NCBI GenBank assembly: GCA_003233295.1
Contig: QILJ01000414.1
Location: 1-14,393 of the forward strand
Reading direction: 5' to 3'
From: Ignavibacteria bacterium
GTDB taxonomy: Bacteria > Bacteroidota > Ignavibacteria > Ignavibacteriales > Melioribacteraceae
Length of the DNA stretch: 14,393 nt
Shown one piece after another: positions 8,076-14,393 of the stretch. Positions within the stretch are counted from its first letter, which is position 1, and each line of letters begins with the position of its first letter. The notes under the pieces were generated by a model that saw nothing but the letters and a program-made list of their open reading frames with translations, was not told the origin of the DNA and did not search any database. A program made the translations under genes and the position numbers.

Positions 8076-9317
8076 ATGAAAAATTTTCTATTTGAAGTGA
8101 AAGAAGGGTTAATCATTTCTCTTAAAGCTATCAGAGCAAATAAAGCGAGATCGGTGCTTACTACTCTCGGAATTATAATTGGCGTAGCTTCAGTTGTATT
8201 GATGTCAACCGCCATTAAGGGAATAAATCAATCGTTTCAAAAGGGAGTTGCATCACTCGGAAGTGATAATTTGTACATCGATAAATGGGCTTGGTTCAAT
8301 AATGATATTCCCTGGTGGGAGATGAGGAATAGAAAAGATATTACAATGGAAGATTATAAAAAATATAAAGAACTGGCAAAACTTCCATTAGCAATTGCGC
8401 CAAGAGTAAACGCATTTAGAACTATTAAGTATGAGGATAAGTCGGTACAATCTATAGCTATGACCGGCACTGACCATAATTATATAAATACTACTAATCT
8501 TACATTCAGCGAAGGAAGATTTTTTACTGAGTTCGAAAGTAAAGGGGGGCGCGCTGTTGTTGTCCTCGGAAGCGAGATCGCTAAAAAATTATTTCCTTTC
8601 GGCGGAGCTATAGGCGAATTTGTAAAAATTGGAGGTTATAAGTTTAAAGTTGTCGGAGTTCTTGAGGAACAGGGCAGCTGGGTTATGGGTAGTTGGAATC
8701 CTGATAATCAAGCCTATTTCCCATTTCAGAATGTTTTTAAGTATTTTCGAAGTCGTCACAGAGGCAGTGTAACAATAGAAGTTAGAGCGCCTAATAGTCA
8801 GATGGTTGAAGCAGTAAAAGAAGAAGCTATCAGCATTATGCGGAGAATTAGAGGGCTGAAATACGACGAGAAAGATGATTTTGCTATCAATCAGCAGGAA
8901 GGTCTGTTAAGTAATATAAATAAAACAGTAGGTGTTATTCAAATTGCCGGACTACTAATTACCGGCTTGGCGTTATTTGTAGGGGCTATCGGTATTATGA
9001 ATATCATGTTCGTTTCAGTGAAGGAGAGAACAAAAGAGATTGGGATTAGAAAAGCGATTGGTGCTAAGAGACGAACAATTCTCGGTCAGTTCATTTCGGA
9101 AGCTGCAATAATCTGTCTGATCGGCGGACTTATAGGACTTGGGGTAGCTATAATTGGCAGTATGATAATTGCACAATTTGATTTTCCTGTTACTGTAGAT
9201 GCCGATGCTGTGATCCTTGCAGTATCCATTTCACTGATCACCGGTGTGCTTTCAGGTTTCGCTCCAGCTTATACGGCTTCAAAACTAGATCCCGTTGATG
9301 CTTTGAGGTATGAATAA
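8076..9317 (+). CDS. MacB/FtsX-type ABC permease 1
   Basis: This 413-aa inner-membrane permease has no ATPase domain. The topology is the four-helix MacB type: one helix at about 27-47, a large periplasmic domain (about 50-284), then helices at about 285-312, 340-364 and 377-400. The conserved cytoplasmic segment VSVKERTKEIGIRKAIGAKR (313-332) and the C-terminal LDPVDALRYE are family hallmarks. The periplasmic domain has a Trp-rich stretch near its start (KWAWFNNDIPWWEMR, 70-84) that is less pronounced in the other two permeases. It starts 12 bp after the ATPase, and its stop shares one base with the ATG of the next permease (TAATG). It is clearly the most divergent of the three permeases, so it may be one half of a heterodimer with permease 2. 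Confidence 0.95.
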   Translation: MKNFLFEVKEGLIISLKAIRANKARSVLTTLGIIIGVASVVLMSTAIKGINQSFQKGVASLGSDNLYIDKWAWFNNDIPWWEMRNRKDITMEDYKKYKELAKLPLAIAPRVNAFRTIKYEDKSVQSIAMTGTDHNYINTTNLTFSEGRFFTEFESKGGRAVVVLGSEIAKKLFPFGGAIGEFVKIGGYKFKVVGVLEEQGSWVMGSWNPDNQAYFPFQNVFKYFRSRHRGSVTIEVRAPNSQMVEAVKEEAISIMRRIRGLKYDEKDDFAINQQEGLLSNINKTVGVIQIAGLLITGLALFVGAIGIMNIMFVSVKERTKEIGIRKAIGAKRRTILGQFISEAAIICLIGGLIGLGVAIIGSMIIAQFDFPVTVDADAVILAVSISLITGVLSGFAPAYTASKLDPVDALRYE

Positions 9318-10552
9318 TGAAGATCGTAGAAGTTATAAAAATTGCTCTAAATTCACTTAGGACAAATAAATTAAGATCTTCGTTGACAATCCTTGGAATT
9401 ATTGTCGGGATATTTTCTATCATTTCCATAAGTACAATTATATCAATGCTGCAGACAAGTATTGAAGAAGGGGTTTCCGCCCTAGATAAAAATACTTTTC
9501 AACTTCAGAAATGGCCGTCGGTTCGTACCGGAACTGCTGAAGAACAAGCGCTAATAAGGAATAGACATAATCTGACCATAAAAGAATATTATAAACTGCG
9601 CGATAAATTGGAAAGCGAAGCAATGTATGTCGGCGGTGAATTTTGGGAATTCGGGAAGAGAGTTAAGTTCGGGAATAAGGAAACTAATCCCAACGTAAAT
9701 CTTGCTGGATGTACACCGGAAGCATTCCCGAATAATAATTGGTTTGTGGATGAAGGTAGGGAATTTACAGAACGCGAGTCGCAATCCGGAGCAAAGTATA
9801 TTATACTGGGTCGCGATGTATCAAAAGCCCTGTTCTTGAACATTGATCCGATTGGGCAGGAAGTAAAAATTGACGGAAGAAAATTTAAAGTAATAGGTCT
9901 GCTTGAAAGTCAAGGTGATTTTTTTGGACAGAGCCAGGATAATTTTGCTATCATTCCTATCAGAACATTCCAGACATTCTACGGCGATAGATATAGAAGC
10001 ATCAATATTACTGTTTCAGCATACGCAAGAGATTCGTATAAGGATCTAATGGAAGTTACCGAAGGATACTTTAGAACTATAAGAAGAGTTCCGGCTGGTA
10101 AGCCGAATGATTTTGAGATCCGCTCCAATGAAAACACACTTAAAATAATTAATGATATGACAGCCGGAGTTAGGATCGGTGCATTTGTAATTGCCGGTAT
10201 AGCCTTACTGGCAGCCGGTGTGGGTATTATGAACATAATGCTGGTATCAGTTACCGAGCGCACACGCGAGATTGGTATTCGTAAGGCGATCGGGGCTAAA
10301 AGAAAAAATGTATTAGCGCAGTTCTTGATCGAAGCTGTTACTCTTTCGCTATTCGGGGGAATGGTTGGCATTATTCTCGGTGTGATGGTAGGAAATATTG
10401 CCGGATCGTTTTTGAACGCCACCGCTGTTGTACCGATCGATTGGATATTGATCGGAGTATCGTTATGCGTTTTCATCGGGGTTCTTTTTGGAACTTACCC
10501 TGCATATAAAGCGGCAAACCTCGATCCAATTGAAGCTCTTAGATATGAGTAA
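9317..10552 (+). CDS. MacB/FtsX-type ABC permease 2
   Basis: The 411-aa product has the same architecture as its neighbour: a membrane helix at about 21-45, a periplasmic MacB core domain (about 46-284), then helices at about 285-310, 338-362 and 374-396, ending in LDPIEALRYE. The cytoplasmic motif VSVTERTREIGIRKAIGAKR covers 310-329. GAGG (9305-9308), inside the end of permease 1, is a good ribosome-binding site, and the TAATG overlap implies coupled translation. It is closely related to permease 3. The first 70 residues and the last 130 are nearly superimposable, including NKLRSSLTILGIIVGIFSII and GQSQDNFAIIP in the periplasmic domain, while the region around residues 70-195 differs more. 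The two genes differ at many synonymous positions, so the duplication is not recent. Confidence 0.95.
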   Translation: MKIVEVIKIALNSLRTNKLRSSLTILGIIVGIFSIISISTIISMLQTSIEEGVSALDKNTFQLQKWPSVRTGTAEEQALIRNRHNLTIKEYYKLRDKLESEAMYVGGEFWEFGKRVKFGNKETNPNVNLAGCTPEAFPNNNWFVDEGREFTERESQSGAKYIILGRDVSKALFLNIDPIGQEVKIDGRKFKVIGLLESQGDFFGQSQDNFAIIPIRTFQTFYGDRYRSINITVSAYARDSYKDLMEVTEGYFRTIRRVPAGKPNDFEIRSNENTLKIINDMTAGVRIGAFVIAGIALLAAGVGIMNIMLVSVTERTREIGIRKAIGAKRKNVLAQFLIEAVTLSLFGGMVGIILGVMVGNIAGSFLNATAVVPIDWILIGVSLCVFIGVLFGTYPAYKAANLDPIEALRYE

Positions 10553-10600
10553 CTAATGTGTCAAATTAATTCAATTTTATTTCCATAATTTTATTTATTT

Positions 10601-10629
10601 TAGACATTAAAATGATTCCAAGTTAAAAT
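10601..10629 (+). promoter_or_regulatory. possible internal promoter before permease 3
   Basis: TAGACA (10601-10606) and TAAAAT (10624-10629) are separated by exactly 17 bases, each matching five of six consensus bases. They lie in the only sizeable gap of the export cluster. The transcript would start about 15 bases before the ATG at 10651, where there is no Shine-Dalgarno. The AT-rich context makes chance matches likely. Confidence 0.35.
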
Positions 10630-10650
10630 AATACTATTTAATTATTCTCT

Positions 10651-11883
10651 ATGAAAATTATTGAAATATTTAAAGTCGCATTTACCTCACTCAGAACTAA
10701 TAAACTCCGTTCCTCTTTAACTATTCTTGGGATTATTGTCGGGATCTTTTCCATTATCGCGATCAGTACTGTTATTTCAATGCTGCAGAAAAGTATTGAA
10801 GAAGGAGTATCATATCTCGGAAGCAATACGTTCCAAATACAGAAATGGCCGGCTGTAAGAATTGGAGGACATGATTCGTGGCGGAAGTATCGTAACAGAA
10901 AAAATTTGACTATTGATAATTATGAAGAGTTAGAAAAGAAACTTGTTGAAGCTAAAGCCGTTGCAGCATCCGCCACTAGAGGTGGAAGAGTGCTATCGTA
11001 CGAAAGTGAAAGGACAAATCCCAACGTAAGAATTTATGGTGTCTCACCAAGTGCATTTATAACCAGAGAATGGAATGTTGAGAGCGGACGAGCTATAAAT
11101 CTTCAAGATGATAATAGAGTAAGAAAAGTTGTTGTACTTGGCGCTGATATTCCGCCGAAGCTATTTAAAGGAGTAGATCCGGTTGGGCAAGAGATCAATC
11201 TTGGCGGTTACCGTTTATTGGTGATTGGTGTTTTGGAAAAGAAGGGAGCAATTTTTGGGCAAAGCCAAGATAACTTCGCAATTATTCCTCTTTCAACATT
11301 CGGCAGTTTTTACGGCACGAGAAGAAGAAGCATATCAATTTCTGTGATGGCTGCGGATAAATCAGATTACAATAATTTAATGGAAATTACAGAGGGCTAT
11401 TTAAGAACTATAAGAAAAGTTCCGCCTGGTGATCCGAATGATTTTGAAATCGTATCTAATGAATCTATTCTGAAGCAGATAAATGATATGACAGAAGGAG
11501 TAAGGATTGGCGCATTCGTGATCGCGGCAATTGCTCTATTAGCTGCCGGAGTAGGCATTATGAATATAATGCTCGTCTCGGTAACGGAAAGGACAAAAGA
11601 GATCGGGCTGAGGAAGGCTGTTGGTGCAAAAAGAAAAAATATTCTTTCTCAATTCCTTACAGAAGCGGTTGCGCTCAGTCTTATCGGCGGATTTATCGGA
11701 ATTGTTCTCGGTATTGGAGTTGGTAACTATGTCGGTTCTTTAATGAATGCTGTAACGACTATTCCGCTTGATTGGGTTGCTATCGGTGTATTGCTTTGTG
11801 TTATCATCGGTGTTGGATTCGGTACTTACCCGGCTTATAAGGCTGCCAATCTCGACCCGATCGAAGCTCTAAGATGGGAATAA
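10651..11883 (+). CDS. MacB/FtsX-type ABC permease 3 (paralogue of permease 2)
   Basis: The 410-aa product has the same four-helix MacB topology: helix at about 21-45, periplasmic domain 46-283, then three C-terminal helices at about 284-309, 337-361 and 373-395. It ends in LDPIEALRWE. Near-identity to permease 2 covers the first helix, the segment QSQDNFAIIPLSTF (204-217), and the transmembrane C-terminus with VTERTKEIGLRKAVGAKRKN (311-330). The outer part of the periplasmic domain (about 70-195) has diverged. Unlike the preceding genes it is not translationally coupled. A 98-bp gap and no visible ribosome-binding site precede it, so its level may be set separately. It has no ATPase of its own and presumably shares the one encoded at 7347-8063. 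An insertion, partial loss or pseudogenisation is not indicated, because the frame is complete. Confidence 0.95.
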   Translation: MKIIEIFKVAFTSLRTNKLRSSLTILGIIVGIFSIIAISTVISMLQKSIEEGVSYLGSNTFQIQKWPAVRIGGHDSWRKYRNRKNLTIDNYEELEKKLVEAKAVAASATRGGRVLSYESERTNPNVRIYGVSPSAFITREWNVESGRAINLQDDNRVRKVVVLGADIPPKLFKGVDPVGQEINLGGYRLLVIGVLEKKGAIFGQSQDNFAIIPLSTFGSFYGTRRRSISISVMAADKSDYNNLMEITEGYLRTIRKVPPGDPNDFEIVSNESILKQINDMTEGVRIGAFVIAAIALLAAGVGIMNIMLVSVTERTKEIGLRKAVGAKRKNILSQFLTEAVALSLIGGFIGIVLGIGVGNYVGSLMNAVTTIPLDWVAIGVLLCVIIGVGFGTYPAYKAANLDPIEALRWE

Positions 11884-11908
11884 TTGTTAATCTTTAAAAT
11901 TCGAATTT

Positions 11909-11935
11909 GATCAAAGGGATTAACTTTGACCTTTT
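11909..11935 (+). terminator. weak terminator-like hairpin after the export cluster
   Basis: TCAAAG (11911-11916) pairs with CTTTGA (11924-11929) across a 7-base loop. One further G-C pair can form beyond a mismatch. The sequence after it is T-rich (CTTTTCATTT). The stem is short and AT-rich, so this is only a modest candidate. A 12-bp palindrome, AAATTCGAATTT, lies just upstream at 11897-11908. Confidence 0.35.
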
Positions 11936-12018
11936 CATTTAACTTCATTTTATCTTATTTTTTACTTTCCTTTATCTCAAGTTTTTGTTGTGATTTCTAT
12001 AACATCAGTGATTAATTC

Positions 12019-14393
12019 TTGCAAGAAAAACTCGCTTTAATAATATCATTTTTTCTAATGGCATTCATCTCTTTGTCTGCTCAGGACGATTATATTACAA
12101 AATCCGTCAGGGATACTATTCCCATAAATTTAGATAATATATATAAACTGAGTTCCGTTAATATTGTTCAGAATAGTGAAGTAATTACCTTAAAGAATTT
12201 TCCTCTCAGCAAATCCGATTATCATATAAATTATCAGAGAGCAACATTTTCTCTTTCGGATAGTCTGCAGTATTCGATTTTTGATACACTTTACGTAACA
12301 TATAAAACAATAAATATCCCGATTAAAAAGAAATACAGCAGGCGCAGCCTTATCGTGAAATATGAAGAGAATATGAACGACAGTATCAAAATAATCAAAA
12401 ATGATTTGACCCCTCTAACTTCCGAATCGATTTTTGGCGAGGGGATCAACCGAAGCGGTTCTATCAGCCGCGGTTTCACCGTTGGTAATAATCAAGACCT
12501 GAAACTTAACAGCAGTATGCGCCTGCAGTTTTCCGGTAAACTAAGTGATGACTTGGAAATTGTTGCAGCGCTTACTGACCAGAACACACCAATACAGCCT
12601 GAAGGAACGACAGAACGCTTGGAAGAACTTGATCAGGTTTTCATTAAAGTCAAACATCCTAATGCTGCTGCAACTTTCGGGGATTTTGAAATGAAGAGCA
12701 GCGTCGGTGAGTTTGGAAAGATAAGCAGGAAAATGCAGGGTCTCGAAGGGGAGCTATTCTTTGGCAATACTACTGCTAAAGGTGTGCTTGCAGGCAGCAG
12801 AGGAAAATTTAATACGAATCAGTTCCTCGGCGCCGATGGTAATCAAGGTCCTTACCGATTATCCGGCATCAATAACGAGCAGGCTATAATTGTTGTTGCG
12901 GGAACGGAAACAGTTTACATCGACGGCGAAAGATTGAAAAGGGGTGAGAATAATGATTATGTTATCGACTACTCACTGGCTGAAATAACTTTTACAATTA
13001 ATAAGCTGATCACATCGGCATCTAGGATCACAGTTGATTTTGAATATATGGATAGACAGTATGAGAGAAATCTAGTAGGAGGAAATGCAACAACAAAATT
13101 CTTTGATGATAAACTAAAACTGCAATTCAATTATTTCACCGAAGGAGATGACGAGAACAACCCGATCGATCTGATATTAACTGATGCAGATAAGAAAATT
13201 TTGGAGGAAGCCGGTGATGACAGATTCAAAGCCGTTAAATCAGGGGTTACGCTTGCACCGGAAGATTCGTCGGGTAAAAGAATTGGGACGTATACAAAAG
13301 TTGATACTGTAATCAATTCAAAAGATTACTCTTATTATTATTATGATCCAGGCGCTGATAGTTCAATTTACAATGTTACATTTAGTTTTGTAGGCACCGG
13401 ACTCGGAGATTATCAGCGCATCAGCATTGGCAACTTCGAGTTTGTCGGTATTGGTAATGGCGATTATCTGCCGGTTAGATTCATTCCTATGCCACAGCAA
13501 AAGCAGCTTGGCAATTTTGTATTGGAAGCTACTCCCTGGAAAAATTTATCATTGAACCTGGAAATAGCAGGCAGCTTTTTCGATAAAAATAAATTTTCAA
13601 ATCTTGATAATGATGATAACTTCGGACGCGCTCATAATATCAGTCTTAAATTGGATAACTCAAAACTCGATATCGGCTCATTATCACTGGGTTTAATCGG
13701 GTTATCATACCGCGAACGTTACGTGCAGGATAGGTTCTCATCCTTGGATAGGTATAATACAATTGAATATAGACGTGATTACAATATCACAAATACTTCA
13801 CCGCAGAATGAAACACTGCGCGAAGCTAAACTTTTTCTTCAGCCTATCGAACAGCTGACTGCGGATATCAATTATGGATTTCTCAAAAGGGGAGATATAT
13901 TCAACTCCAATAGGTTTTTCGGGAAAGTTGAACTGAATCAGCAGAAAGAGTATAGAGCCAAGTATAATTATGATTATGTCAGCACTGTCGATCGTCCCTT
14001 AACAAGTAAATGGCTGAAGCAGGATGGGGTTGCATCATATACTTTTGGGAAGTTTGAGCCGGGAATAGATTTTTTATATGATGATAGAAAACAATGGAAT
14101 TCCGGTTCTGATTCTCTCTCACTCAATAGTCTTAAATATATTGAAGTTGGGACATTCCTTAATATACTCAACATAGGCGGTTTTAATTTTAATACTCGGT
14201 TTTCACTGCGCGAAGAATCATTTCCTCTTGAGGGTGTGATGATGAAAGAATCGATCTCTAATCTGCAGAGTTTCCTTTTGAAATATACCGGTATAAGAGA
14301 ATTGAACTTATCTTTCAATGTGACTTTGCGTAATAGAAAAATTACCGAAACTTTTAAGCAGACCGGTAAACTGGATAATAAATCCGTGCTTAT
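12019..14393 (+). CDS. large exported surface/outer-membrane protein (3' partial)
   Basis: A continuous frame of 791 codons runs off the window end. The likely start is the TTG at 12019, just after an in-frame TAA (12013-12015). It gives a complete signal peptide (MQEKLALIISFF...SLSAQ, residues 1-22). The first ATG (12058) would cut that signal in half. Conserved-looking segments follow in order: GSISRGFTVGNNQDLKLNSS (147-166), then LSDDLEIVAALTDQNTPIQP (175-194), EELDQVFIKV (202-211) and GDFEM (221-225). Next come GNQGPYRLSG (274-283), AGTETVYIDGERLKRGENND (294-313) and SRITVDFEY (335-343). From about residue 350 on, alternating beta-strands with aromatic ends suggest a beta-barrel. I recall these signatures from large Bacteroidota/Chlorobiota surface proteins, some related to the SprA N-terminal region. 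The precise family and role are not proven here. No Shine-Dalgarno is seen. Confidence 0.8.
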   Translation, partial: MQEKLALIISFFLMAFISLSAQDDYITKSVRDTIPINLDNIYKLSSVNIVQNSEVITLKNFPLSKSDYHINYQRATFSLSDSLQYSIFDTLYVTYKTINIPIKKKYSRRSLIVKYEENMNDSIKIIKNDLTPLTSESIFGEGINRSGSISRGFTVGNNQDLKLNSSMRLQFSGKLSDDLEIVAALTDQNTPIQPEGTTERLEELDQVFIKVKHPNAAATFGDFEMKSSVGEFGKISRKMQGLEGELFFGNTTAKGVLAGSRGKFNTNQFLGADGNQGPYRLSGINNEQAIIVVAGTETVYIDGERLKRGENNDYVIDYSLAEITFTINKLITSASRITVDFEYMDRQYERNLVGGNATTKFFDDKLKLQFNYFTEGDDENNPIDLILTDADKKILEEAGDDRFKAVKSGVTLAPEDSSGKRIGTYTKVDTVINSKDYSYYYYDPGADSSIYNVTFSFVGTGLGDYQRISIGNFEFVGIGNGDYLPVRFIPMPQQKQLGNFVLEATPWKNLSLNLEIAGSFFDKNKFSNLDNDDNFGRAHNISLKLDNSKLDIGSLSLGLIGLSYRERYVQDRFSSLDRYNTIEYRRDYNITNTSPQNETLREAKLFLQPIEQLTADINYGFLKRGDIFNSNRFFGKVELNQQKEYRAKYNYDYVSTVDRPLTSKWLKQDGVASYTFGKFEPGIDFLYDDRKQWNSGSDSLSLNSLKYIEVGTFLNILNIGGFNFNTRFSLREESFPLEGVMMKESISNLQSFLLKYTGIRELNLSFNVTLRNRKITETFKQTGKLDNKSVL

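Noticed and set aside
9979..10476. A 165-codon open frame on the - strand inside permease 2.
   Set aside because: It is the antisense shadow of the conserved transmembrane end of the permease. It has no ribosome-binding site or recognisable domain.
9317..11883. Permeases 2 and 3 as a recent duplication or assembly artefact.
   Set aside because: The nucleotide sequences differ at many synonymous sites and the periplasmic domains have diverged, so they are old, distinct genes.
11884..12018. A sigma-70 promoter for the surface-protein gene using TATAAC at 11998-12003.
   Set aside because: No acceptable -35 lies at normal spacing, and the start would be only about 10 bases from the TTG.
13974..14318. 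A 114-codon - strand open frame near the window end.
   Set aside because: It is opposite the continuous 791-codon surface-protein frame, which has a signal peptide and conserved-looking motifs.
1..14393. CRISPR arrays, tRNA or rRNA genes, insertion sequences or phage genes.
   Set aside because: I saw no regularly spaced repeats, cloverleaf-like segments, transposase motifs or terminal inverted repeats on either strand.

Overview
The window reads as a chromosomal segment of an AT-rich member of the Bacteroidota/Chlorobiota group. Ignavibacteria is my best guess. The reasons are the class II CCA-adding enzyme with an HD domain, the Lys/Ile/Asn-rich proteins, starts that often lack a Shine-Dalgarno, and a large surface protein with the GSISRG...NNQD and QGPY...VYIDG...RGENNDYVIDY signatures that I associate with this group. 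The assignment is inferred from protein style; there is no rRNA or marker gene here to prove it.

Region 1 (1-2971, + strand) has two translationally overlapping genes. The first is the 3' part of a membrane-anchored zinc-metalloprotease-like protein (HELTH motif) with a helical, TPR-like C-terminal half. The second is a tRNA CCA-adding/poly(A) polymerase-family nucleotidyltransferase. Region 2 (2997-4451) is a divergent pair: a small lipoprotein with two EF-hand-like repeats on the - strand, and a secreted protein of unknown function on the + strand that may be a shortened family member. About 174 bp of very AT-rich DNA separates them.

Region 3 (4652-11883, + strand) is the core of the window. 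It is a MacAB-TolC-like export operon in the order outer-membrane TolC-type channel, membrane fusion protein, stand-alone MacB/LolD-type ATPase, and three separate MacB/FtsX-type permeases. The first five genes are packed with gaps of 12 bp or less or a 1-bp overlap. The third permease follows a 98-bp gap that may hold its own promoter. Permeases 2 and 3 are close paralogues, and permease 1 is more divergent. The ATPase presumably drives one or more permease dimers, the fusion protein bridges the periplasm, and the TolC-type channel provides the exit. The substrate cannot be read from the sequence.

Region 4 (12019 to the window end, + strand) is the 5' part (791 codons) of a large exported, probably outer-membrane, surface protein with a TTG start. 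A weak terminator-like hairpin lies between it and the export operon. No gene-free stretch exceeds about 200 bases. I see no tRNA, rRNA, CRISPR array, insertion sequence or phage gene, and no clear evidence of a wholly new system. The most notable feature is the one-ATPase/three-permease layout.
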